This document shows, one piece after another, positions 8,798 to 17,028 of a DNA stretch of 64,000 nt; the stretch's first letter is position 1, and every line of letters begins with the position of its first letter. Both the position numbers and the translations under genes were made by a program. Origin of the DNA: Sneathiella sp. HT1-7 (GTDB lineage Bacteria > Pseudomonadota > Alphaproteobacteria > Sneathiellales > Sneathiellaceae); assembly GCF_020731145.1 (NCBI RefSeq), contig NZ_JAJFZN010000001.1:806001-870000 (forward strand), read 5' to 3'. The notes beneath the pieces are model-generated. The model worked only from the letters and a program-made list of their open reading frames with translations, searched no databases and was not told the origin of the DNA.

Positions 8798-10273
8798 ATG
8801 GAAAATCGTTCCACCCTTCTTGATATTCTTGACAAAGCCGCCTCAATCGATGCACTGGTGATTGGTGATGTGATGCTGGACCGATTTGTTTATGGCAGCA
8901 CCACACGCATTTCACCCGAAGCGCCAATCCCTATCCTCAGCATCACCCATCAGTCGCAAATGCTCGGCGGCGCGGGGAATGTAGTGCGCAATGTCGCCTC
9001 TCTCGGCGGGAAAGCGCAGCTCATCTCTGTTGTTGGGGAAGATCCGGAAGGGCGCGAAATTGAGCAGATATTCAGCTCCCAGGGCGCCACGACACCCCAT
9101 CTGGTAAAATCGGTCGGACGACCGACTACAGTAAAAACACGCTTCATCGCCGATGGCCAGCAGCTCTTGCGCAGTGATCATGAGGCGACCCACCAGCTGC
9201 AGCCTCAAACCGCCGGAAATGTCATCAAGGCCTTTCAGGCGGCCGTAAAAGGCACCGATATCATCGTTCTTTCTGATTATGCGAAGGGGGTCCTCTCCGA
9301 TACGGTGCTGCGCCATGTTATTGCTTACGCGAAAGAGCATGACATCGCGATTATCGCTGACCCGAAATCAAGAAATTTCAGCCGCTATGCAGGCGTCACT
9401 CTGCTGACCCCAAACCGTAAAGAGATGATTGCGGCGAGTGGCATGCCCTGCGGCACCAACCATGAGGTGGAGCAGGCGGCAAGGGATGTCATGCGCAAAT
9501 CCGGGGTTTCCGCCATTCTCGTCACCCGGTCGGAGGCAGGCATGAGCCTGGTTACCAAGGACGAGGCGCATCATATCGCCGCGGAGGCGCAGGAAGTATT
9601 CGATGTTTCCGGTGCGGGCGATAGTGTCATTGCGGCGCTCTCCCTGGCGTTGGCCGCCGGGGCAAGCCTGGCCGATGCGGCGCGGATCGCCAATCTGGCG
9701 GGCGGGATCGCAGTCTCAAAGTCCGGGACAGCGGCAGTAACCAAAGCGGAGATCCGCCAGGCCCTGCACAGCCAGGAAATTGGCGATATGGATGCGAAGA
9801 TCGTCAGTCTCGACATGGCGCTGGAACGGGTATCGAACTGGCGCTCCCGCGGGCTTAAAGTCGGCTTTACCAACGGCTGCTTCGATCTGGTGCATCCGGG
9901 GCATATCTCGCTCATGCGGCAGGCCCGCGCCGAATGCGACCGGCTGATCGTCGGACTCAATACCGATGACAGCATCCGCCGCCTTAAAGGCGAGGGACGG
10001 CCTGTCACGAACGAAAACTCCCGCGCCATTGTGATTGCGGGCCTTTCCGATGTAGACCTTGTCGTTCCTTTCAGTGAAGACACGCCGATCAAGCTGATCC
10101 AGGCGATCAAGCCCGATGTGCTCACCAAGGGTGCGGATTACACCAAGGAAACAGTTGTCGGCGCGGATATTGTCGAAGCCTACGGCGGGCGGGTGCATCT
10201 GGCGAACCTCAAAGAGGGGTTCAGCACCACCGGCACGATCGAGCGGCTTCTCGCATCGAAGAAAGAGGCGTAA
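8798..10273 (+). CDS. hldE: Bifunctional heptose 7-phosphate kinase / heptose 1-phosphate adenylyltransferase
   Basis: A 491-residue two-domain enzyme of ADP-heptose synthesis. Residues 1-320 are a PfkB/ribokinase-type kinase (GGAGNVVRN near the N-terminus, catalytic DVSGAGDSVIA). From about 350 to the end is a cytidylyltransferase-fold domain with TNGCFDLVHPGH and the RRLKGEGRP loop. Length and domain order match HldE/RfaE. It lies between gmhA (5 bp) and hldD (3 bp), so the intermediate GmhB phosphatase is the only heptose step not found in this cluster. Confidence 0.95.
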   Translation: MENRSTLLDILDKAASIDALVIGDVMLDRFVYGSTTRISPEAPIPILSITHQSQMLGGAGNVVRNVASLGGKAQLISVVGEDPEGREIEQIFSSQGATTPHLVKSVGRPTTVKTRFIADGQQLLRSDHEATHQLQPQTAGNVIKAFQAAVKGTDIIVLSDYAKGVLSDTVLRHVIAYAKEHDIAIIADPKSRNFSRYAGVTLLTPNRKEMIAASGMPCGTNHEVEQAARDVMRKSGVSAILVTRSEAGMSLVTKDEAHHIAAEAQEVFDVSGAGDSVIAALSLALAAGASLADAARIANLAGGIAVSKSGTAAVTKAEIRQALHSQEIGDMDAKIVSLDMALERVSNWRSRGLKVGFTNGCFDLVHPGHISLMRQARAECDRLIVGLNTDDSIRRLKGEGRPVTNENSRAIVIAGLSDVDLVVPFSEDTPIKLIQAIKPDVLTKGADYTKETVVGADIVEAYGGRVHLANLKEGFSTTGTIERLLASKKEA

Positions 10274-10276
10274 AAC

Positions 10277-11269
10277 ATGGGGAATTTGATCCTGGTGACC
10301 GGCGGCGCGGGCTTTATCGGCTCCAATATTGTCGCGGCGCTCTCGGAACGGGGCGAGAAGATCATCGTCTGCGACTGGCTGGAGCAGGGCGATAAATGGA
10401 AAAACATCGCAAAATCAACGATTGCCGACTTTATTGATCCGGATAATCTCGAAAGCTGGCTGCATAAGAATGACAGCCGCCTGCGCGCAATTATCCATAT
10501 GGGCGCAATCTCCGCCACCACCGAGACAGACGGCGATTTGATCCTGAAACGTAACTTCCGCCCGACGAAGATGCTCTGGCGCTTTGCGACCGATAACAAG
10601 ATCCCGTTTATCTATGCCTCCTCCGCCGCGACCTATGGCGACGGGACGGCCGGGTTTGATGATGATATGAGCGAGGCCGCGCTTGCCAAACTGCAACCGC
10701 TCAATCTTTATGGATGGAGCAAGCATGCCTTTGACAAGTTCGTCGCGCGGGAGATTTCCCGTGGCGCCATGACGCCACCGCAATGGGCAGGGCTCAAGTT
10801 TTTCAACGTTTATGGCCCGAATGAGTATCACAAGGGCAGCATGAAAAGCGTCATTGCCCAGAGTTACCCGAAAGTCGCCGCAGGGGAGGCCGTCACCCTG
10901 TTCAAGTCCCACAACCCGGATTATGAGGATGGCGGACAGCTTCGTGATTTTGTCTATGTGAAGGACTGCGTCGATGTGGTTCTCTGGCTGCTCGATAACG
11001 GATCAGCCTCCGGCCTCTTTAACCTCGGGACCGGAAAGGCGCGCAGCTTCAAGGATCTCGCCTCCGCCGTGTTCACCGCCGCAAACAAGCCCGAAAAGAT
11101 CAATTACGTGGATACCCCGGAACAAATTCGCGATAAATACCAGTATTTCACCGAAGCCAATATGCAAAAACTCCGAGCCGCTGGTTTTGGCGGCAATTTC
11201 CGCAGTTTAGAGGACGGCATCAGCGACTACGTCACTAATTATCTTGCGAAGGATGATCCATATCGGTGA
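10277..11269 (+). CDS. hldD: ADP-L-glycero-D-manno-heptose 6-epimerase
   Basis: Final step of ADP-heptose synthesis for the LPS inner core. A 330-residue short-chain dehydrogenase-type epimerase with the NADP-binding GGAGFIGSN at 9-17 and catalytic Tyr145 and Lys149 in YGWSK. The start lies 3 bp after the hldE stop. It is the last gene of the run beginning at regB; AT-rich DNA follows without an obvious hairpin terminator. Confidence 0.94.
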   Translation: MGNLILVTGGAGFIGSNIVAALSERGEKIIVCDWLEQGDKWKNIAKSTIADFIDPDNLESWLHKNDSRLRAIIHMGAISATTETDGDLILKRNFRPTKMLWRFATDNKIPFIYASSAATYGDGTAGFDDDMSEAALAKLQPLNLYGWSKHAFDKFVAREISRGAMTPPQWAGLKFFNVYGPNEYHKGSMKSVIAQSYPKVAAGEAVTLFKSHNPDYEDGGQLRDFVYVKDCVDVVLWLLDNGSASGLFNLGTGKARSFKDLASAVFTAANKPEKINYVDTPEQIRDKYQYFTEANMQKLRAAGFGGNFRSLEDGISDYVTNYLAKDDPYR

Positions 11270-11344
11270 AATTTTATTTTGACTAATATACAGCACCTCA
11301 TTTACTGATAGTAAATTACTTTATTAAAAATTCGGGAGGGTTGT

Positions 11345-11548
11345 ATGAAAGTAAATATAAGAACGTTCTCTGTTGATATGAAGGTAAAAAACAACGGCAT
11401 AAAGTTCGAAGTTCGTGACAACGATGATACCTTTCGCGGCAACTGTTACCTTACACGCACTGGAATAACTTGGTGTGAAGGAAGAACAACCCGAGCTAAT
11501 GGGAATGCCATTAGTTGGAACGATTTTATCAATAGAATGAATGAATAA
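11345..11548 (+). CDS. Small orphan protein, 67 residues
   Basis: A short reading frame with a strong ribosome-binding sequence (GGGAGGG, 4 bases before the ATG). The product is polar, with alternating beta-strand-like segments (VKNNGIKFEVRDNDDTF) and a tryptophan-rich second half (ITWCEG, ISWNDF). No family is recognised. The gene and the 75 bp before it are clearly richer in A and T than the neighbours, a sign of recent gain. It converges on the cupin gene with 4 bp between stops. Confidence 0.55.
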   Translation: MKVNIRTFSVDMKVKNNGIKFEVRDNDDTFRGNCYLTRTGITWCEGRTTRANGNAISWNDFINRMNE

Positions 11549-11552
11549 CTTA

Positions 11553-11876
11553 CTAAAACCCCTTCGGCTGCACGGTTAGAAACTCCACCTCGATAAAGGC
11601 GCATTCGAAGTCGTTGCCGTTTTTCACGTTATGCTCGATGCCGGTCTCGCGGAAATAGGGGACGCCAGTTTTAAGCTCGGCGCGGGTGATTTCTCCGCCC
11701 GGCAGCTCGATTTCGAGAAAACCATCGAACAGCGGGACGACGACGTAATCATATTCATGGGTATGCCATCCGGTGGCGTCGCCGCGCTCTTTGAAACGCC
11801 ATTCGGTCACGCGGGTGCGGGGGTTATCGATAAAAACGCTCGGGATAGCGGTTCCTTCGGGGGTGTTAGAGCACAT
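11553..11876 (-). CDS. Small cupin-domain protein
   Basis: A 107-residue single-domain cupin. Motif 1 can be seen as GWHTHEYDYVVVPLFDGFLE, with the metal-ligand His pair and Glu, and a second His lies in GIEHNV. The ATG at 11876 is preceded by AGGAGAA at proper spacing; the open frame continues upstream but without support. It overlaps the 3' end of mmcB by 11 bp. Substrate or ligand is not known. Confidence 0.75.
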   Translation of the reverse strand: MCSNTPEGTAIPSVFIDNPRTRVTEWRFKERGDATGWHTHEYDYVVVPLFDGFLEIELPGGEITRAELKTGVPYFRETGIEHNVKNGNDFECAFIEVEFLTVQPKGF

Positions 11877-12318
11877 GATATTTCTCCTGTAGGGGGTTTT
11901 CGGTTTCAAGAAGTCGCCGGGCGGCGATCCGCGCAAAACGGAGGGTGACATTGCGCCGCCGCGCGGCGTTGAGATTAAAATCGGTTGAGGGGCGGGCAAC
12001 TGCACCACCAAAGTTATCCGCGATGATCAGGCCGTGGCTCTCCGGCAGGAGGCCTTGCGGGAATTCCGCATCGACGGCGAAATAGAATTCATCACAAAAA
12101 TCGAGATATTCACTCCATTTCTCATCCACGCGGAAGTCGGCGGGGCCTGATTTCACCTCGACAATGATAATCCGGCCCCTGTCATTGATGCCCATCACAT
12201 CGACGCGGCGGCGAATGCGGAGTTTTACCTCCATCAGGCTGTCATACCCCATGTCATGGAGAAGTTTTTGCACCCCGCGCGCGAGTTTGACCCCTTTATC
12301 GGAGCGGGCGTCGCTCAT
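11866..12318 (-). CDS. mmcB: MmcB family DNA repair protein
   Basis: A 150-residue protein of the MmcB-like family, found mainly in alphaproteobacteria and linked to the SOS response in Caulobacter. It has a PD-(D/E)XK nuclease-like core: the acidic residue in RRVDVMG and the later VEVKSG. Its start overlaps the stop of the upstream XRE regulator gene by 4 bp (ATGA), so the two are translationally coupled. Confidence 0.85.
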   Translation of the reverse strand: MSDARSDKGVKLARGVQKLLHDMGYDSLMEVKLRIRRRVDVMGINDRGRIIIVEVKSGPADFRVDEKWSEYLDFCDEFYFAVDAEFPQGLLPESHGLIIADNFGGAVARPSTDFNLNAARRRNVTLRFARIAARRLLETENPLQEKYHVL

Positions 12319-12680
12319 TTTTCTGACCTGTTGCTATTAAGATAGGCGAGCATTTCCTTCAGCCGCGCCTCCGGCAGGGCGCGGATCTCATTCGCCAGCA
12401 GGTTAGCATATTCCGTGGCTGTCGAGGTTAATCCGCTGGTATCCACTGTCACCTTCGGATGGGAGAGGGAGGCGAGGCGCTGCAATTCCTCCGCATCGTC
12501 CCAGATGATGTTGAAGTAATCGCAGATCTGCGCGACGAGGGACCAGGACGGGCGGCCGCGATGGCCATGCTCCAGCGCGGAAAGATAAGCAGCGCTGATA
12601 TCCAGATCGGCGGCCATTTTTTTAAGCGTAATCCCACGGCTTTTGCGAAGAGTCCGCACGCGAAGGCCAAAGGGGGTCAT
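12315..12680 (-). CDS. XRE-type helix-turn-helix regulator
   Basis: A 121-residue protein with a Cro/C1-type helix-turn-helix at about residues 5-65 (ITLKKMAADLDISAAYLSALE). The C-terminal part is short and helical, ending LPEARLKEMLAYLNS. Small XRE regulators of this type often lie after smr in alphaproteobacteria. The ATGA overlap with mmcB suggests it regulates, or is expressed with, mmcB. Confidence 0.8.
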   Translation of the reverse strand: MTPFGLRVRTLRKSRGITLKKMAADLDISAAYLSALEHGHRGRPSWSLVAQICDYFNIIWDDAEELQRLASLSHPKVTVDTSGLTSTATEYANLLANEIRALPEARLKEMLAYLNSNRSEK

Positions 12681-12704
12681 GGAACTGTCCTTATTCTCTC
12701 AAAA

Positions 12705-13388
12705 TCAGGGGCGGCTGCGCCGGAGCAAAACATAAAGCGCGCCGCTGCCCCCATGTTTCGGCTGTGCGTTGCGGATGTCAATAACCAGATGGCGCAAATC
12801 CGGCGCGGTCAGCCATTTTGGGACAGCTTCGCGCAGAACGCCTATTCTTTCCGGTGCCATAAAGGGAGCGTCATCCGTTTTTTGGCGGGAGGAGCCCTTG
12901 CCTGTAATGACAAGTACGCAGCGTTTTCCCTGAATCTGCTGCGCGGTAATGAAACTTCTGAGGCGCCGGTGCGCTTCCGCGCGGGTGAGGCCATGCAGAT
13001 CGAGCTTTCCATCGATGTCCATTTTACCCTTGCGGAGCCGTTCCGCCGTGCGTTTATCCAGCCCCGGCACATTCTGGCGGAGCGACGGCTTAACCTCTGT
13101 CAACTTTCGGTCAATATGGGCGTTTGGCCAGCTTTCCATCGCTTTTTTGAGCGCCTCCGGGTCGAGAGAACGGCGAGCTGATGGTGTATTTGGGTCTGTT
13201 CTTGCCGATTTTGACACCATTGTGGTGGCGTTTTTCTTAGGGCTTGCTGACAACGGCACCTTTATGGTGTCATTTTCCGTTCCGCTATAGCGGTTCGACT
13301 TAATCGGGTTGATACCGCGGGCAACATGATCCCATAGATCGCGGTCGGCTCTCGACAGGCCTTTCGGTCGGTTAGTCTTGCGGGCCAT
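12705..13388 (-). CDS. Smr domain protein
   Basis: A protein of about 227 residues with a basic, disordered N-terminal half and a C-terminal Smr domain from about residue 130. The domain shows LDLHGL, VITGKG and the KHGGSGALYV segment. Smr domains act as nucleases or nucleic acid-binding modules; the role of the stand-alone alphaproteobacterial type is not settled. The start at 13388 (MARKTN) is preferred over the ATG three codons upstream. It overlaps the end of lutC. Confidence 0.85.
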   Translation of the reverse strand: MARKTNRPKGLSRADRDLWDHVARGINPIKSNRYSGTENDTIKVPLSASPKKNATTMVSKSARTDPNTPSARRSLDPEALKKAMESWPNAHIDRKLTEVKPSLRQNVPGLDKRTAERLRKGKMDIDGKLDLHGLTRAEAHRRLRSFITAQQIQGKRCVLVITGKGSSRQKTDDAPFMAPERIGVLREAVPKWLTAPDLRHLVIDIRNAQPKHGGSGALYVLLRRSRP

Positions 13389-14058
13389 CGTCAACAATCA
13401 GGATATGCACGCGACGCGGCCCATGCGCGCCCATAATCAGAGTCTGTTCGATATCCCCAGTACGAGATGGGCCGGAAATGAAATTGACGGTGCGCGGCAG
13501 GTTGCCCGCACCGAACTTTTTGCGGAGGCGCGCCCAGCTTTCTTCCATCGTGCCGGAAATCTGGCTCGCCTTGATCACCACCACATGGTTTTCAGGCAGG
13601 AAATTAAGGGTTGAGGGTGTATCCGGCCCCGACGCCATACAAAGCGTGCCCGTCTCGGCAATCCCCGAGAAGGCAGGGGTCAGACTGACTTCATCGCTTG
13701 GCGCCGCCGCGCCGCGCGTGATTTCCAGCATCGGGGTTTTGTCGAACGGCAGGTCATCAAGTGCCGGATCGGGCGCCATCTTGATCCGGGGCGGCAGATT
13801 ATGGGCCGTGAGATAATCACGGAGCGCTTCCGGCACCTCCTCCAAATTTGAGAGGCGCGCGACAGTCGCGTCGAGGGCCTCGGCCTTCGCCTGGAACAGA
13901 TCAACCTGTTCCTTATGGGGAATATCGGTGCGTTTTGGGATGGTGTGAGGCACGTGCCCCTCAATCCGGGCCTTTAACAGCTTTGCGGCATCTTCTTTAA
14001 CCGGCCCGCGGCCCAGATTATGACGGATACGGGCGAAAATCCTGTCGCGGGATGGCAT
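13372..14058 (-). CDS. lutC: Lactate utilization protein C (LUD domain)
   Basis: A 228-residue LUD-domain (DUF162/YkgG) protein, one of three subunits of the LutABC L-lactate oxidation system. Visible motifs are SLTPAFSGIAETGTLCMASG and the late GAHGPRRVHILIVD. The ATG at 14058 overlaps the lutB stop by one base (TAATG), which decides this start; an upstream start 30 bases earlier is less likely. Its 3' end overlaps the smr gene. Confidence 0.9.
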   Translation of the reverse strand: MPSRDRIFARIRHNLGRGPVKEDAAKLLKARIEGHVPHTIPKRTDIPHKEQVDLFQAKAEALDATVARLSNLEEVPEALRDYLTAHNLPPRIKMAPDPALDDLPFDKTPMLEITRGAAAPSDEVSLTPAFSGIAETGTLCMASGPDTPSTLNFLPENHVVVIKASQISGTMEESWARLRKKFGAGNLPRTVNFISGPSRTGDIEQTLIMGAHGPRRVHILIVDDGPQD

Positions 14059-15482
14059 TATTTCCCCTCCCGCTGTTGTTTTTTCCATTGTTCCATGAAA
14101 GTCGCACCCTCCGGTGCCGGGAAATCACGCACAGAACTCCAACCCTTCATCAGCGGCAGTTTTCGGATCACACCCTTTTTTCCGGCCATTAATTTCAATG
14201 CGCGAGCGCTTATTCGGGTCATCAAACGGTAAAGCTTGGGTCTTTTTGCGAAATAGGCCCACACACCAATCCCCCAACGCTCCGGCTTCGGGGTGATCTG
14301 CGTCTCGAACGCCTGTTCGCGCCAGTGCCGCATAATCTTCGGCAAGGGAATACGCACCGGGCAGACTTCCTCACATCGTCCGCAGAAAGTGGAGGCGTTG
14401 GGCAAATGCCGCGCCTCTTCCAGGCCCACCATATGCGGATTAAGAGCCGCACCGATCGGCCCGGGATAAACCCAACCGTAAGTATGGCCGCCAACAGCCT
14501 GATAAACCGGGCAATGGTTCATGCAGGCCCCGCATTTAAGACAGCGGAGCAAATCCTGCTTGTCACTCCCCAGAAGGTCGCTGCGCCCGCTATCGACAAG
14601 TACCACATGGAAATTTGCCGGGCCGTCGATATCCTCCATCCGCTTGGAGCCGGTGGAAAGGGTGGTATAGACGGACATTTCCTGTCCCGTTGCAGACCGC
14701 GCCAGCAAACGGAGGAAAAGGCTCGCATCCTCCAGCGTCGGGACAACTTTTTCAATACTGGAAACGGCGATATGAGTTTTCGGCAAGCTTTGGGTAAGAT
14801 CGCCGTTGCCCTCATTGGTGACGATCACGGTCGATCCCGTCTCGGCGATGAGGAAATTTGCACCCGTGATGCCAACGTCGGCGGCGACATATTTATCGCG
14901 AAGGACACTCCGCGCCTCGTTCACCAGCGCCTGTGGGTCGGTAATTCGCTCATTTAACCCGTATTTCGCGTGATTTTCGTGGAAAAGCTCTGTTACCTGA
15001 TCTTTTGTCTTATGCAGGGCCGGGGCAATAATATGGCTGGGATGTTCATCGGCGAGCTGGATGATATATTCGCCAAGGTCTGTCTCGATCGGCTCTATCC
15101 CGTGCTCGGAGAGGTAATCATTCAGGCCCATCTCCTCAGTGATCATGGATTTGCCCTTGGTCACTGTCTTCGCATTGGCATCCCGGCAGATATGAAGCAC
15201 AACTTCCCGCGCTTCGGTGTAAGAGCTGCACCAATGCACACGCCCACCCTGAAGCAGGACCTGATCCTCAAAATATTCGAGATAATAGTCGAGATTTTCA
15301 AGGATATGATTCTTGAGATCGCGGGCTTCATCGCGCAGCCCCTCAAATTCCGGGAGTTCGCTGGCCGATTTCGCACGGGCCAGCGGAAATCCGCTCTTTA
15401 CCTTGGAAAAAGCCTCCTGGATATTTTTATCATGAAGCGCGTCATGAGCGCCTTCCTTGAAACGGCGGCTGGTAACCTGCAT
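14058..15482 (-). CDS. lutB: Lactate utilization iron-sulfur protein B
   Basis: A 474-residue LutB/YkgF subunit. A LUD domain fills the first 300 residues (GITGANFLIAETGSTVIVTNEGN). It is followed by two ferredoxin-type 4Fe-4S motifs: CLKCGACMNHCPVYQ and CGRCEEVCPVRIPLPK. The C-terminal tail has the family's tryptophan-rich segment. The start overlaps the lutA stop (TGATG). With LutA and LutC it oxidises L-lactate to pyruvate at the cytoplasmic side. Confidence 0.93.
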   Translation of the reverse strand: MQVTSRRFKEGAHDALHDKNIQEAFSKVKSGFPLARAKSASELPEFEGLRDEARDLKNHILENLDYYLEYFEDQVLLQGGRVHWCSSYTEAREVVLHICRDANAKTVTKGKSMITEEMGLNDYLSEHGIEPIETDLGEYIIQLADEHPSHIIAPALHKTKDQVTELFHENHAKYGLNERITDPQALVNEARSVLRDKYVAADVGITGANFLIAETGSTVIVTNEGNGDLTQSLPKTHIAVSSIEKVVPTLEDASLFLRLLARSATGQEMSVYTTLSTGSKRMEDIDGPANFHVVLVDSGRSDLLGSDKQDLLRCLKCGACMNHCPVYQAVGGHTYGWVYPGPIGAALNPHMVGLEEARHLPNASTFCGRCEEVCPVRIPLPKIMRHWREQAFETQITPKPERWGIGVWAYFAKRPKLYRLMTRISARALKLMAGKKGVIRKLPLMKGWSSVRDFPAPEGATFMEQWKKQQREGK

Positions 15483-16255
15483 CAGTTATCGCCCTCCCCA
15501 AGGCCCGGTTTATCCCCCATCCCGGCGAGAATCTCTGCGACATGCATCACTTTCATGTCGGAGCCACGGCGTTTTAAGCGCCCCGCGATATTCATCAGAC
15601 AACCCAAATCACCGGCGGCGAGAGTGTCTGCGCCGCTTGCGAGCAAATTATCGATCTTGGTATCGACCATAGATTCCGAAATTTCGGAATATTTCAAACA
15701 AAAGGTCCCGCCGAACCCACAGCAAGCTTCCCGATCCTCCGCCTCCTTTATTTCCAGCCCCTTAACGCCGCTCAGAAGCGCACGCGGCTGATCCCGCACC
15801 TTCATTTCCCGCAAAGAGCTGCAGCTATCGTGATAGGTGAGGGTACTGTCAAGTTGGACATCCTCGGGTTTGTAGCCGCAAACATCATGCAGGAAGGACA
15901 TCAGCTCATAGGTCCGGCTGGAAAGCTCCTCGACCGCCGCCATAATGGTGTCGTCACCGTCGAATAGCTCTTTATAGTGATGACGGATCATCCCGGCACA
16001 GGAGCCGGAGGGCGCAACCACATAGTCAAAGCCTTCAAACGCACGGATGACGGCCTTTGCGATGGTTTTCGTACTTTCTTTATCCCCGGAATTATAGGCG
16101 ATCTGGCCACAGCATGTTTGTACTTCTGGCACCACAATGGTGCACCCTGCCGCCTCTAGCAGTTTGACTGCAGCGAAACCAATGGAGGGACGGTTCAAAT
16201 CGACTAGGCAGGTGACGAAAAGCGCCACATTTTTCTTCTCATTCGGAGCGGACAT
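15482..16255 (-). CDS. lutA: Lactate utilization protein A (CCG-domain iron-sulfur subunit)
   Basis: A 257-residue LutA/YkgE subunit with two cysteine-rich CCG-type domains, read as VQTCCGQ in the first half and EACCGFGG in the second, each accompanied by an upstream cysteine. The start at 16255 has GGGAGAAG five bases before the ATG; the frame remains open 14 codons further up without support. It is the first gene of lutABC; the gap of 59 bp after terC could hold a promoter. Confidence 0.92.
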   Translation of the reverse strand: MSAPNEKKNVALFVTCLVDLNRPSIGFAAVKLLEAAGCTIVVPEVQTCCGQIAYNSGDKESTKTIAKAVIRAFEGFDYVVAPSGSCAGMIRHHYKELFDGDDTIMAAVEELSSRTYELMSFLHDVCGYKPEDVQLDSTLTYHDSCSSLREMKVRDQPRALLSGVKGLEIKEAEDREACCGFGGTFCLKYSEISESMVDTKIDNLLASGADTLAAGDLGCLMNIAGRLKRRGSDMKVMHVAEILAGMGDKPGLGEGDN

Positions 16256-16314
16256 GTACTTCTCCCGATTACTCAAAAAACTATACCGTCTGCTCACTGA
16301 TTTCGCCAGTAATC

Positions 16315-17028
16315 TTAGCGTGGGGTTTTCCGACGCTTGACCAACATATTGAGGATTTCCACCCCGAGGGAAAAGGCCATGCCGAAATAGATATACCCTC
16401 TCGGTACATGAAACCCGAGACCCTCCGCAACGAGAAAAACACCAATCATCATAATGAAGGAAAGGGCCAGCATTTTAAGGGTTGGATGTTCGTCGATAAA
16501 TTCTGCTATGAATTTTGATGAAAACAGCATCACCAGCATCGCAACAACCATTGCCGCGATAATCACCCAGATATTGTTAGTCAGGCCGACAGCCGTGATG
16601 ATGGAATCGAACGAAAAGATGAAATCTATGAAAATGACCTGCAGAATAGTCATTTGAAAGCCCGCAGAATAACTTTTGTAGTTCTCTTTCGGATCTTCGG
16701 AAATTTCATCATGGATGCTTGTCGTTCCCTTCGCGATCAGGAACAGCCCGCCCCCTATCATGAGAAAATCCTTGCCGGAAAAGGGATGTCCAAAAAACTC
16801 GACCCAGGGTTCTTTCAGGCCAATTAGCCAGATGGCGCAGAACAATAACGCAATCCGCATGAACAACGCGAGCAAGATCCCGATAACCCGCGCTTTTTGG
16901 CGTTTCTCTTCTGGCAGGTGATTGACCAGCAGAGCAATAAAAACAACATTATCGATGCCAAGCACAACTTCCAGTGCGGTAAGCGACAGAAAACTTGCCC
17001 AAAGCGCATAGTCGGTCAGGAATTCCAT
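16315..17028 (-). CDS. TerC family integral membrane protein
   Basis: A 237-residue protein with about seven membrane helices and the TerC-type conserved acidic pairs in membrane segments (LEVVLGIDNVVF and FIFSFDSIITAVG). Family members export manganese or other metals; which metal cannot be read here. The start overlaps the mltA stop (TAATG), so it is translationally coupled to mltA. Confidence 0.88.
   Translation of the reverse strand: MEFLTDYALWASFLSLTALEVVLGIDNVVFIALLVNHLPEEKRQKARVIGILLALFMRIALLFCAIWLIGLKEPWVEFFGHPFSGKDFLMIGGGLFLIAKGTTSIHDEISEDPKENYKSYSAGFQMTILQVIFIDFIFSFDSIITAVGLTNNIWVIIAAMVVAMLVMLFSSKFIAEFIDEHPTLKMLALSFIMMIGVFLVAEGLGFHVPRGYIYFGMAFSLGVEILNMLVKRRKTPR

Noticed and set aside
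11877-12011. N-terminal extension of the cupin gene
   Set aside because: It overlaps mmcB and has no ribosome-binding site; AGGAGAA supports the ATG at 11876.
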